Assembly: GCA_949592205.1 (NCBI GenBank)
Contig: CATIUR010000001.1
Span: forward strand, 38,519,001-38,583,000
Origin: Helichrysum umbraculigerum
Lineage: Eukaryota; Streptophyta; Magnoliopsida; Asterales; Asteraceae
DNA length: 64,000 nucleotides
Direction of reading: 5' to 3'
Under the pieces are notes generated by a model, which was given only the letters and a program-made list of their open reading frames with translations, did not search any database and had not been told where the DNA came from. Below, one piece after another: positions 10,884 through 21,879 of this stretch. The position numbers were made by a program, and so were the translations under genes. Position 1 is the first letter of the stretch; every line of letters starts with the position of its first letter.

Positions 10884-11474
10884 AAACTAATATCAGGAAA
10901 CCATGAACACCCTACGTTATAAGTAGTTAAGCATAGTTGATAAACCGACCACCTAATGTTGTACTGCATATGAGTCATTCAAATAATTGATTCGACTCAA
11001 TTACCACATCAGAAGTCCTCATCTCCATAATCATCTTCTGCAAAAACATAGTAGTTAAGAACAAAACAAAATCGAATCAGTCAACACATGTTCATATCAA
11101 TATTTCTAGTGATTCTTTTTGATTAACTTAGTTTTTCCTTTTAAATTCATATCTCCACAAAATCATTTTTGATACAAGCTTCTCATATATATAAGATTTC
11201 AAAGATTTTAACAAACCCTATATGCTCATCGAGTTTGGGGCAGGCCGGTTCAAATGCAGATAACATAATAATGCTAAAGATTTTCAAATCATTATAGTAA
11301 AAAAAAAATAAGAACACTTTATAGTGATATAACTTTTTTGAACTGTAATGATGCATGAAACACTTATTTATAAGGACAAAAAGATTGGATAACACACTTA
11401 GTATCCTCTGTGTAACAAAACACAAGTACCACAAAATCAACTAACTTGAAGCTACGATAGAGGTGGCAGTGATG
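10884..11474. other. Helitron or flanking DNA, no gene identified
   Basis: AT-rich. A possible short last exon on the minus strand (about 11009-11042, acidic, ending in TGA after a TTTTGCAG acceptor-like site) is too short to name. The 85-codon ORF at 11183-11440 is hydrophobic and looks like chance. Confidence 0.35.
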
Positions 11475-13042
11475 TGTGCTAAAGTATATGCAATTATAAT
11501 AACAAGTTTAAATTAAGGAAATACTAAATAATACTATCACACAATTCAGGCAAGATTGACCCGTTCATGTAATATAGCTTAATAAGTAAGTCCAAATTCG
11601 AACACAAGGAACACAAGAAATGTGAATCTTATTTATAACTAATTATCTATTTATTCTAATTACAAATATTTACAATTATAATACAAATAAATAAAAGGAT
11701 CCAATTTACAATAATCTACAAGATAAGGGGGACGTTTTAGTTTCGAACGAACATATTTATATTTATATTTTGATACAGATTCTAATAGATAAGTTTTAGG
11801 AACAACTTAGGTATACTCAATTGGATAAAAGATTATAACTATTCAAACTATTATTTATTAAACTTATTATCTGTACTTATGTCTATTTGCTTTGTTGGCT
11901 ATTATTACTGGTGATTTACTAATGTAGAAGATCACTTAGGGTTAAGTCAAATCCTCATCATAGCAACACAATCATAAGGTTACGCAAAGTGTTACTAATT
12001 AATAAGATCTATCATCAATTTATTAATACAATTTCTATGGTTAGGCTTGAATCGCAGTATTACTTTATATTAATGAATCATTCTTAGTTTATCGCATAAG
12101 GTTAAGATCAAAACATAAACACAATCACTTAATTTATATAAACAGTTTATGGTCATCATAGTTTAATATAAATCAGTCTAATTATGTCAAGAATAATCAC
12201 TAAAATATCATAATAAAGACAATTCTTGTATAATAAACATTCAATAATATAGTTCCAACATAAACATATAATTCAGATAATAAACTCAATAAACATTCAT
12301 TCAAACAATTATAATGAAAACCTAATTCACAATTAAATCAAATAAACAATATCATAAATAACTCAATAAGGTTATTAAAGTTACAAGGATAAAGAAATCG
12401 AACCAATTGACGAACTAGCTTTTCCTAAGGTTAAAAACCTTCAAACCCTAGCTCTTTAGCCTCCAAAATCGCACCTAAAGTCGACCTAAAACCCTAACTT
12501 TCGGTTTTAGTATTCTTGAATCGTATATGATATTAGCTGATTTGAGCCTCTATTTATAGTTTTCAAAACCGACCTCCCAACCGCCGGTTGGGTTCTCCAA
12601 CCGCCGGTTGGAGGAATTTGTATCCGGGTCCAATTCCACGTGTCTGCACCGCCTCTAAACCCTAATGCCCAACCGCCGGTTGGTTAATCCAACCGCCGGT
12701 TGAATGTTAATTCCAGAATATTCTAATTTCGGGCTTGGGCTTAACTTTTGGACTTTTAATCTTCATATCCGGACTTCCTTGTCTTCTTGGCCCAATTCTT
12801 CATTTTAACACTTTTGGTCTTCATTTCTTCAAGGTTTAAGCTCCTTTTTCTTCATTTCTTCATTTTCTTCAGTTTCTTTCAGTTTCAGATTAGTTTTTGC
12901 TCCTTTTTCTTCAATCTTTAATTAAAATACATTTATGCAAATATTAACAAAATAAGTATCTAAAATCATATAAATGTACTAAAATGTATATAAATATAGG
13001 GATAAATTACTATAAAATATACTATCTATTTGATGCTTATCA
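11475..13042 (-). repeat. LTR of minus-strand Athila-like element
   Basis: Reverse complement of the 4484-6071 LTR family: it starts TGATAAGC at 13042 and ends near 11475. TATA box at 12550-12558. Four well-kept CAACCGCCGGTTG palindromes in two pairs (12576-12612 and 12668-12704) lie on the upstream side of the TATA box. The left end is uncertain by 2-4 bases because of a tgtgtg run. Confidence 0.8.
12550..12558 (-). promoter_or_regulatory. TATA box in minus-strand Athila LTR
   Basis: TATAAATAG on the minus strand, at the same place as in the 4484-6071 LTR. Confidence 0.55.
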
Positions 13043-13735
13043 AATATCCCCACACTTAAGTTCTGCTTGTCCTCAAGAAGAAAACTGAATAAAATTTAAA
13101 AATAAGCATCAAACTAATATTTAAGAATCAGAATACCAATACTAAAAATCTGTTTCATAAATTAAAAATTTAAACAATTTAATTAACATGGATAACTATA
13201 ATGTATAAATAAAATTATTATTAGTTGTGTAATATATAGCTCATGAATGATTACTAATATATTTGTCCACTTTAAACACTCTATATTTATATTTCTGAAT
13301 ACACTTTTATTGTTAGTATGTATATTACTTATGATTTCCACATATGATATATGATTTGACGTAAAAAGTCATGTTTTACGCACATCTTTTACCTCATATT
13401 TAGCAATTAATTAACAAAAACATGCCAATAAAGCTCACATTTACCACATTTTGTTAAAAAGGTCTAAACTTTATAAATATTTCAAAAACAACGGTAAATG
13501 GACGAAAAACACACTTTAATAGGCATAATTCGTTCGAAACGCTATTTTATCGTAAAACTTCGATCTGGGACTTAATAAATATCTTAAAATGTAGGTCTGG
13601 AGAATACGAACGTGTGGATATAAAGAACGCTGAAAACGGATCAAGAACGAAGAAGTTAGAGCCAAACGAGTACGATCCAGCACACAAGACTTACGATCCA
13701 GCACACAAGACCATGGACCAAGATCACACCACACC

Positions 13736-13930
13736 CCAAGGGCCGTATACCCCCCTAAAGGGGCCGTATACCCCCTCTACAGGGCCGTATACCCCCTGTT
13801 TGGGGTGGTATACCCCCTTCTAGGGGTGGTATACCCCCTCTACGGTGCCGGATACGCCCTATTTGCTACCGAATACGCCCTATTTGCTACCGAATACGCC
13901 CTATTTAGGGTGGTATACCCCCTTTACGGT
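13736..13930 (+). repeat. 21-bp tandem array in element 2 5' LTR
   Basis: About nine units of roughly 21 bp are centred on GGTATACCCCCT or its variant GAATACGCCCT. Because 21 is a multiple of three, the array reads as a seven-residue peptide repeat (GPYTPxx). It sits about 80-280 bp upstream of the TATA box, so an enhancer-like role is possible. The second copy is at 33905-34092. Confidence 0.85.
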
Positions 13931-14011
13931 GTCGAATTTCATAGCTAGGGGGTGTATTTCAGTGTTAAATTGGAGCGAGGGTGTTAAGTGTAAAATCGTA
14001 TCTTGTATGCC

Positions 14012-14019
14012 TATAAATA
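14012..14019 (+). promoter_or_regulatory. TATA box in element 2 5' LTR
   Basis: TATAAATA, followed about 30 bp later by a CA-rich start region (cacaccatcatccattcac). The 3' LTR copy is at 34180-34187. Confidence 0.65.
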
Positions 14020-15674
14020 GTGGCATCAACCTCCTCATTTTCACACCATCATCCATTCACAACATAATTCACTCTCACTTTCACACACACTTTCTCTTGT
14101 AATTTTATTTCTTAGTTAGTTTCTCTCTCTAGTTTCTCTCTCTAGCACTACTCCTAGGAGTTAGAGGAGAAATTAGAGGGTAGCTAGTAGATTAGAGGAG
14201 AGATAATCGTTGTAATAAAAGAGTATTGCTGTTCAAGCTGGTATTCAAGGATTGCAATTATTTTCTCCCTGTTACGCTGCTCTATTGTCCGGTGATATTT
14301 ATTCCTTCATACTGTTATTATGTCTGAATTATCCATGCGTAATATTATGGTATGTGCTTTATTTGTTGCCATGTTTATTGAGTAGTGTAATATTGTAATT
14401 GTTGGAATGTAGATATTTAGGAGTAGGGATGATGTTAAATTAATTTTTAATTAAATATGTGATTGGAAATTGTTATGTTATGTATCGGGTTAAACTTTTC
14501 AAGCGGTAGATCTAAACCACCATATACACCCTTTCCAAGCTTTCACGTGGCTATTACTTTAGTATTAGGACTTGATCAACCCTAGTATCGGTAGATAGTT
14601 ATCTGTGTTATCGTTGAAGCTGTGGACATGCTGTAAAACGGCCCAGTACTTAGTATAGCACAGGAAACACCTCTGGTGGAGTACAAATGCGTGGAAGCTA
14701 CGGACCGGTCGTAAGCATATGACATCGTGGATACCTGGAAGTCACCCTTCCTGAACATGGTCTAGGTATATACAAAGCTGTGGAACTACTGAAAAATGTA
14801 GTATACACCTTGAAACAAACCTAGGGATGAACGTTTGATCGCAAAGGAGGGTCTACACCTTGACGGAAATACTTTTGCTCCTCAACTAAGTTTAAGGGAT
14901 CTGGAAAAGAAAGCAAACATTCAGCTGTAGTTTAAGATGCTTAAACCCCCTTATCCAACATAACCGACAGTTTAACATACAATCGCAAGCAATTAGTACA
15001 AACCTTAATAAAATCAATTAGAACTAGGTGTTAAGAACGGTCAGAAATTAAATATCGGCATGTTACCTTATTCATACACCCAGGGTTAATCCCAAGAAGG
15101 GTCACTTGTCCTCATCGGACAGTGTTGGGGGTTGAGCAGCCTGATCTGATTAGAATCATGATAGCCTAGTACTTAGTGACATACGACTTAGGGTTTCCGC
15201 TTTAAATCGTAGGGTGCTAGTGTTTACACCAAACCTCTGTTGATTTAATTAAGGCAAGTCTCCAATCATCTTTTATAATGAACATCATCCCGAAACCTGA
15301 ATATTGAAATTTCAGCAATCACAACCCTATCTATCTGCTTACCCTATACGTAGTGTAGTATTTACTTTCCTGCATCTTAGTTAAATTAGAAAATACCAAA
15401 AACAAACCCTACCTGCTCTATTAAACCTCATCCTATTAGCTACTATACACTGAGGTATTTAATTCATTTCGATTCGCTCTGATTTTAAGAACGACACCTG
15501 AGTCAGACTTACCACTTACTACCCTAATACCCTTAGAGCAGTAGGTAGTAATAAAACTTAGGATTCCCAGCAAAATATAAATTTAAAACCCTCTGATCAC
15601 CCACCTCGAGCGCAAGGTCCGACGACGACAGGAAGCGATTCCTGAACCGACCGTTCGGGGTGCGATCAGGTTTT

Positions 15675-15692
15675 TGGCGCCGCTGCCGGGGA
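15675..15692 (+). other. primer-binding site of element 2
   Basis: TGGCGCCGCTGCCGGGGA lies six bases after the LTR end. It is the tRNA-Asp-type PBS sequence typical of Athila-lineage elements. It primes minus-strand DNA synthesis. Confidence 0.8.
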
Positions 15693-15828
15693 ATCGCAGA
15701 GCGTTGTGATTTGATAAATATACCTTAGAATTAGAAGCCCTTAGGAGAACCTTTCATTTAAGCCTATCTTTTTCGGAAGTTACTGCTTTCTTAGAATAGA
15801 ATAGTTTAAATACAAAAACCATAAAAAT

Positions 15829-17319
15829 ATGAAAAATCAAAAACCATCTGATTCCGTTTCTAGCTCAGTCTCTCTGTTATCTCACAAGACAGCAGATGAG
15901 ATGATGACAATGGATGATTCTGAATTTTTTGATTTTATGGAAAAAGAATTAGAAGATAACTCTTCTTGTTCTTCATTCCCCGAAGTCAAAGAAATCTCAA
16001 ACGTCCAAGAAATCGGGATCAGGCAAAAACACTTTGACCTAGAATTAGAGGAATCTCAGCAGAAGATATCAACTTCTGTTACTCACACGTTAAGTAGTCA
16101 ATTTATCATTGACCCTGAGATTTCTTCACTTCTGGCCAAATACCCACACTATGTTAGGCCACCTGACCTTCCCAAAGAAGTACCATTCGGCACTGAGGTT
16201 TACTTTTATCCACTCATGTTAGGTTTAGATAGAAATGAACGTCTTCATTGCTTGGATGAATACTTTGAAAATGATCTTCCTGACATTTTGAGAACCTATC
16301 CCTCATGTTCGGATGATCATGCACTCAAATCAGGAGCCACCTACATAGTTAAACCATTTCAAAGATGTCCAGTCCAACCTAGGTACACCATAGCTAAAAC
16401 TATATTGGAAGGACCACCCACTGACATCATTGAAATCACAGATATTCCACCCGAGACTGAAACCGAGCGTCATGTCGGAAATTCTTTTAAACCAGATAGG
16501 AGAATAGATATATGTGCCAATTTTCTGAAATATCTTAAAATATCTGATTTCCCTTTTTTGGTTGACCAAAGAAAGACCTTCGTGACTATCGAACACAGAA
16601 TTTTAGGACTTCGCGCTAATTATACTAGAAAAGATGAGTTATTACTAAAATCAGATCTAGACCTGTTAATGAATTTACTTGCTAATACAGATTATCACCC
16701 TGTTTCATCAACACGGATTAATCGGTATATTGCGGATCTAGTTAGTGAACTCGAATTTTGGATAGAGCGTGACCCTATAATTCCAACCTTACTTCCTGGG
16801 AAAATACCATTTTTTGTTGATCCTGCCGTCTATTTAATCAATAAACTGATAGAAATTTTTCCAAATGCAACTGAGGCAGCTATTGAGAGATCTTTCTGTA
16901 TTAAACGGAAAGATATTCACATTAAGATGATTCAGTTATTTCAAATATCAAAATTTCCTTTCACGCTTCAACAAAAATTACTTTTTAAAGAATTGTCTGT
17001 AGCAGTTCACGCTACTACTGGAAATCCTGATTCAAAAGAAGAAAAGGAATTTTTAAAAATATTGGAAAAATTACTTCATGATCTTAATTTTTTAGACAAC
17101 GGACCACGAGATGGCATTTCAAATCCCAAGAAAGTTAAACGGGAATTTAATAAATTCGTTGATGCACTTATAAAATTAGGATACGAGGAGAGAAGTTTTC
17201 TAAACGAATTTGAATTATTTTTCTTAAACTCCGCCGACCTAATCTATCACATCACTAAAGTGCTCCGATTTTCATTTATTCCTCGTTACAATTTTCCGCA
17301 GCCTCGGGCCCCGAATTAA
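15829..17319 (+). CDS. unrecognised 496-residue retroelement protein with an internal duplication
   Basis: This is the first ORF after the PBS, starting with ATG about 135 bp downstream, uninterrupted to TAA. It holds the position of gag, but I see no zinc knuckle, protease or RT motif. The N-terminus (1-100) is acidic and Ser-rich. Residues about 226-350 and 361-486 look like two copies of one domain. Both begin DI, have an IS-x-FPF motif followed by Q and F at similar spacing, then a charged stretch and a Leu-rich helix, and end in a hydrophobic segment with FF and I-x-K. The protein is rich in Leu, Ile, Phe, Asp and Lys. A conserved-looking gcgcttattgggaggcaacc block follows the stop. Its function is unknown; an unusual Gag is one guess. 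Confidence 0.7.
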   Translation: MKNQKPSDSVSSSVSLLSHKTADEMMTMDDSEFFDFMEKELEDNSSCSSFPEVKEISNVQEIGIRQKHFDLELEESQQKISTSVTHTLSSQFIIDPEISSLLAKYPHYVRPPDLPKEVPFGTEVYFYPLMLGLDRNERLHCLDEYFENDLPDILRTYPSCSDDHALKSGATYIVKPFQRCPVQPRYTIAKTILEGPPTDIIEITDIPPETETERHVGNSFKPDRRIDICANFLKYLKISDFPFLVDQRKTFVTIEHRILGLRANYTRKDELLLKSDLDLLMNLLANTDYHPVSSTRINRYIADLVSELEFWIERDPIIPTLLPGKIPFFVDPAVYLINKLIEIFPNATEAAIERSFCIKRKDIHIKMIQLFQISKFPFTLQQKLLFKELSVAVHATTGNPDSKEEKEFLKILEKLLHDLNFLDNGPRDGISNPKKVKREFNKFVDALIKLGYEERSFLNEFELFFLNSADLIYHITKVLRFSFIPRYNFPQPRAPN

Positions 17320-19009
17320 ATTTTTGAAAAGTCGAGCCGTTGACTTCAAAACAAAGCGCTTATTGGGAGGCAACCCAATTTTAATAAATAAATCAAGTAG
17401 TTAATTTAGTTAAATCGCATAGTAGTTTAAATTTTCAGTCTATTTACTTTCTGCGTAAAAGTTAGGATTTTAAAATTTTAAATTTTTAAACGTTTTAAAA
17501 AAATTATCTTTAAAAACATTCTTTAAATTTTGTCTCATCATTTATTACTAAATGCTTAAGTTTTGTTTAATTATTTAACTTCAATTAAACAATTGGCAAA
17601 ATTTAGCAACTTTTAAATGAGATTTAATTTTTAGAACACAAAAATATTTTAAGTTTTAATAAAACCCTTTTTAACCTAATTACCAATTTTTACCATTTAC
17701 TTTCACCAAATTACCTCTAAAGGGTAAAAAGGTAAAAAGTAAAAATGAGAAGGAGGTTAAAAAGCAAAAATGAAAAACATTTTTCACTTTCTTCCTCCTC
17801 CTCTCTCTTTTTTCGGCCGAAACCCACACCACCACCATTTCTCCATCAAATTTCCACCATTTTTGAAGATCTCAAGCTCTAAAATCTCCATTTTCGTTAC
17901 TTGTATGTTTCATCTATCATCATTGCATCCATTTCAAGGTAAATCACTAACTTAAAATCTCTAGTTCATGATTTTCCCCAAAAGTTAGGGTTTCAATTTG
18001 AAACTTGAAATTTAGGGCTAAAAATTAGGGCTTTTGGTGTTATTGCTTACTTATGATGATTGAATAATGATATATGATAGTAAACTAGTGATTTCATGTG
18101 AGGTTTGTGAACTTTGATTTTCAAAGTGATGAACTTAGATTTTTTGTTGACTTTTTAGCTAGAATTACCTATGTTTGACTTTTATTGATTAAATGTGCTT
18201 ATAATGATATGTTGAAACATAAGTAAACTAGTTTGAATTAGTTAATTAATTGGTTTAATGACTTTTGAAAATTAAAGTAAGCATTTTTATGAATATTTGT
18301 GAAGTATCATTATGTTAATTAAAATCTTTCAAAATAAATGATAATTATGCAAGTATTAACTTCAAATGATTGCTTGAATTTTCAAAATCGTGCTTTAATG
18401 GTATTAAACGACTATTTTTAATTTTTAAAGAAGCATCATTTTATTAAATAAAATGCATAAATCTTTTAAAATGACTAGTCATGTTTCTAAATAAACCAAT
18501 ATTAAAATTATGTTATTTATAGATTAAGCATTAAGTTGTTGGTTGATTTTATTAATCATTTTGCAAAAACTTGACTAACGCTTAATGTTAAAATCTTTAA
18601 ATACATAATATGGTCAAAGTTTCATCACTAGTTTTCTAAGTCTATGTTAAAATGCAAAGTTTTGATTAAAATAAGGTAATTACAAGGTTTCTTTAAAAAT
18701 CTTAATGCTTACTTAGTTACTTACTAATGCATTTTCATATGTTTAGAAGCCTTTTCTAGGAATCATTTATATAGTAAGATCTTTTGCCCTAGAAACATGC
18801 TTGTGACATTTACCATAGCTTAAGAAACTTATTGATGTGAAATTTGAGGTTTGGTGATTGCGGTTTGGTTGAATATGTATCTTTCTAGGTTATGGATTAT
18901 TCGATTTTTAAAGCCTACATTTCGAATTTTTGTTAAAAATTTGAAATGACTTAATGAATTCATATACCTATGATCATGATGCACACTAATTACCTTTTTA
19001 TCTTGACAG
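17320..19009 (+). other. spacer of element 2 with possible leader exon and intron
   Basis: There is no recognised gene. After the block near 17357, 17320-17750 is AT-rich. From about 17750 the sequence becomes CT-rich and CA-rich, like a plant 5' leader (17770-17938). This ends in CAAG|GTAAAT (GT at 17939-17940). The spacer then runs as T-rich DNA to CTTGACAG at 19002-19009, directly before the ATG of the next ORF. A leader exon with a 1071-nt intron would deliver the ATHILA-like ORF on a spliced RNA. This is inference from consensus and position. Confidence 0.4.
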
Positions 19010-20029
19010 ATGAGGTCTGATTCTACAGCTATCCATCATACTTTGGAATACTTGGCCACTTCCGCCAAAAAGAAGAAATTGATTAGGGATTGGATGAGCC
19101 GGCCACTTGGAAAAAACAGATTTATCGTTTGGAGAGATGTAAAGGCGATTGGTTATAAAAGAGAGTTGAGAAAATTAGTGAAGTTCAAGATCAATCATGA
19201 GAAAATGGATGCTTGGTACAAAATGTTCGCCCTCAATGAAGACATTTATCGAGAGCTAGTTATTGAGTTCATGTTGACCTATGAGTTCAACCCCTACATC
19301 AGCAATATTACAGATAAGCGGTTGATTAGCTTCAATTACAGAGGGGTGAAGCAGCAGGTGTCTTTGGCTGAGCTAGCGGTATATCTTGGTTTCTACACTG
19401 AGGAGCAGACACATTCTCAGTTATTCTTCGATAGTTCACGGGGTATTTCGAGTAATGAAGATCATGGGCTGATTTGGGATAATCTAACAGGTACTAGTTT
19501 TCATTCAAATGTGAAAGCCTCCGCGTTCTTCAAAGTTGAGCATCGACTTCTGCACAAGCTGCTAGCTGTATCACTACATGGAAAGAAAGAAACAGGAGGA
19601 GCTGTAGGAGCTGATGATCTCTTTGTGATGAACGCCATGATTAAGAAGAAGAATGTGAATGTGGCCTTCTTAGTAGCTGAGAGGATTCAGAGAGAGACGA
19701 CATTTGAGATGACAAAGTATATCTACATGGGAGCTTTCATTACTAGGATTTGTAGCCGTATGAGTTTGATCACGGAGGATCACATGAGTGAGTATACCAG
19801 CTCACCTTATGTTAGATCCCTGCCGTTCGACTTGGATTATTTTTGGACTATCTGGTTGATCACTACTGATTCGAGCGGGCAGGCATTCTGGAAAGCTAAC
19901 AAAGAGGCCATTCCTGGTTGTGTTCTAAAGAGGAAGGGTAGTAAGAGAGACAGGGATGTTGAGGATGATGAGCTGATTGAGATACAGGATGATGACAGTG
20001 ATGTTAGAGCGCCACAGGTTGATACTAGG
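19010..20029 (+). pseudogene. ATHILA ORF-1-like protein, N-terminal part, cut by element A
   Basis: An open frame begins with ATG directly after an acceptor-like CTTGACAG and is open for 340 codons to the Tekay A insertion. Around residues 100-130 it has ISFNYRGVKQQVSLAELAVY and YTEEQ. These match the R(L/Y)GG-x-x-x-x-(M/V)SLAEF-x-V-x-LGLYTEEE signature I associate with the ATHILA ORF-1 family (Pfam PF03078). The N-terminus is Lys/Arg-rich. Residues 310-335 have a basic then acidic stretch. The function is unsettled; in Athila elements it is the extra, sometimes envelope-like, ORF. The frame resumes at 30636. Confidence 0.7.
20025..20029. other. target-site duplication of Tekay A, left copy
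   Basis: ctagg directly before LTR start TGTAACACC; it is repeated at 30631-30635 directly after the 3' LTR. Confidence 0.95.
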
Positions 20030-20896
20030 TGTAACACCCGCCAAATTAGGACTTGTAATTAGTGCCTAATTATACGTTAATACATGTAATTAGTTCTGTG
20101 TTAGGCTAATTAATGTATCGAATTATATATATTGTTGAATATATACGAAAATGCGATTTGGTTAAATCGTACACAATTTAAATCGAATGCATTTCGATTC
20201 AATTTAATACGGACGTTGGTGACCAATTTTATTAAATAACGCTTTTATGTCAAAAATATTATTATGATAATATTTCGTATTCATTCATATCGTACAAACA
20301 GAACTTACACAATATAAAATATTAAAACGCGCAACTAAATAAACAAACTTACATTTTATAACTCAAATATAAATTAAATTGCAAAATATTTAAATAGAAT
20401 ATCGCGTGATAATTTGTATTTAAAACGTACCATTCAAAATGTAAAATAATTAATTAACGTTTAAACGACGGAGTAAACGAACACCGCACGGAACACGAAC
20501 GCGGGACGAAAATGGGGCTCCAAAACCCCACTCCCCTCCCACTTTCTTCTCACTTTCTCTTTTTCCCCTCTCTCCTCTCTTTCTTTTTTCTCTCAAACAA
20601 ATCACCACCAACATCACACTAAATCGCCAAAAACTAGCATCAAACGACTTCGGATCTTCAAGATTTTTAGAGATTCACGACCACCACGCAACGATCTATC
20701 TTTCTATCTTTCCGAAATTTCATTTCGGCGATTTGTAAGTTTCCGACACAACTCCGAAAACTCTCGTTTCTAAGTATTATCACTTGCTAGTTGTTTGTAT
20801 AACCTTGTAATGTCCAAATATGGGTTGGGTAAAAGTTTTGGACCGAAAGGAAACCGAAAAACTCGTTTTCGACACATTTTCCGGCCAACAGACCGC

Positions 20897-21208
20897 TACG
20901 TCGCAGTTGGCCCAGAATTTATGCGACGTCAGCTTCAACGTCGCAAAACCCCTCGTAACGTCGCATAGTGCGACGTCAGTCACAACGTCGCACGAATCCT
21001 CGACGTCGCATATAGCGACGCAGCCTATTACGTCGCATTGACTTGTAAATGTCGCACATAGCGACGCAGACCTTAACGTCGCCAATTTAACCAACGTCGC
21101 ATTAGCGACGCAGCACCCTACGTCGCATTAAATTGCGAAACGTCGCCTTTAGCGACGTCATGCTCAACGTCGCAATCCTACCTGCGACGTCGCACCCAAC
21201 GTCGCACA
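20897..21208 (+). repeat. ACGTCGC/GCGACGT motif array in Tekay A 5' LTR
   Basis: About 20 copies of the heptamer in both orientations within 312 bp, including the palindrome TGCGACGTCGCA, spaced irregularly. Very CpG-rich against an AT-rich LTR. It can form many alternative hairpins. The 3' LTR copy is at 28992-29303. A related array is in LTR E (63786-64000). Confidence 0.9.
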
Positions 21209-21879
21209 AACCAGAACCTCAAAAACACAGATTTTTACTAAGTGTCGAGACTCGAAAATTATCACTCGATTTTACCCAAATTCAGATCCCAAATGCGTTT
21301 TTCGTCAAAGCAATATAGTAGGAATAAAAATTTTCCAAGCTGACCTGGCAGCTCGACCCCAGCCAGGGGCTCTGCCCCCGGACCCCCGTACTTAGATTTC
21401 GTAACGGCTTCTAAAACACAATCAAAACACATTTTTCAAGTAAAACGACACGAAATCAAAATAATAATAGTTGAGATTATTATTACAAATCCGTCACCAA
21501 CGGGCCGTACACTTTTCAAATACTCAAACTTATCAACCAAATAGTGGAAATTTGGACATTATAGTTGAACGAACAACTACAAGGGTGATCTGTTGAGATA
21601 CCCAAATCATGATTATAACCATCGCGTGTCGTGGACACCCTCAGGTTACAAGTCTTTGGACTTCGATATTCGGCTAATCAACTTACGTTTGTTTAAACGC
21701 TTTCAGACTCAGGTGAGTCTCATAGCCCCTCTTTTTACTGTTTTACTCAGGGGTGTGATATACTGCTCAAACTTTTAACATGTGAACGCAAGTACCAACT
21801 TTTCATATACTACATGAGTTTTTCGAAACTAATCATTTAAAGTCCTCCGTCAGCATAGTTGTTAATACGTTGTAGCGTG

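Larger units (their letters stand above)
8256..11474 (-). mobile_element. Helitron, 3' terminal part with captured gene fragments
   Basis: Read on the minus strand, a 16-bp perfect palindrome (8282-8267) is followed by ttataat and then CTAG (8259-8256) before a T. This is the hairpin plus CTRR end typical of Helitron 3' termini inserted between A and T. Upstream on the same strand lie fragments of two unrelated host genes, a common Helitron cargo. The 5' TC terminus was not identified. The right limit given is only where LTR 11475-13042 begins, so the element may extend beyond it. No Rep/helicase coding region is visible, so it is likely non-autonomous. Confidence 0.55.
11475..13351 (-). mobile_element. 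Athila-like element, minus-strand relative of element 1 (LTR plus 309 bp of body)
   Basis: The LTR (11475-13042) is followed rightwards by the reverse complement of the PPT block and of the body region of element 1 that precedes its LTR (compare 4200-4483). At 13351 it is cut by the 5' LTR of element 2. The continuation of its body does not reappear in the window, consistent with the rearranged right side of element 2. Confidence 0.8.
13352..15668 (+). repeat. 5' LTR of element 2
   Basis: Starts TGATTTGACG and ends GTGCGATCA, six bases before the PBS, 2317 bp. Bases 13352-15066 match 33521-35234 of the 3' LTR. The last 600 bp have no second copy in the window. It carries a 21-bp tandem array, a TATA box and CT-rich leader sequence. 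The ORFs at 13614-13823 and 13845-14102 are by-products of the array. Confidence 0.85.

Noticed and set aside
20780..21094. 104-codon minus-strand ORF in the Tekay A LTR (and its 3' copy at 28875-29180)
   Set aside because: It is produced by the ACGTCGC array. Presence in both LTRs reflects LTR identity, not coding selection.
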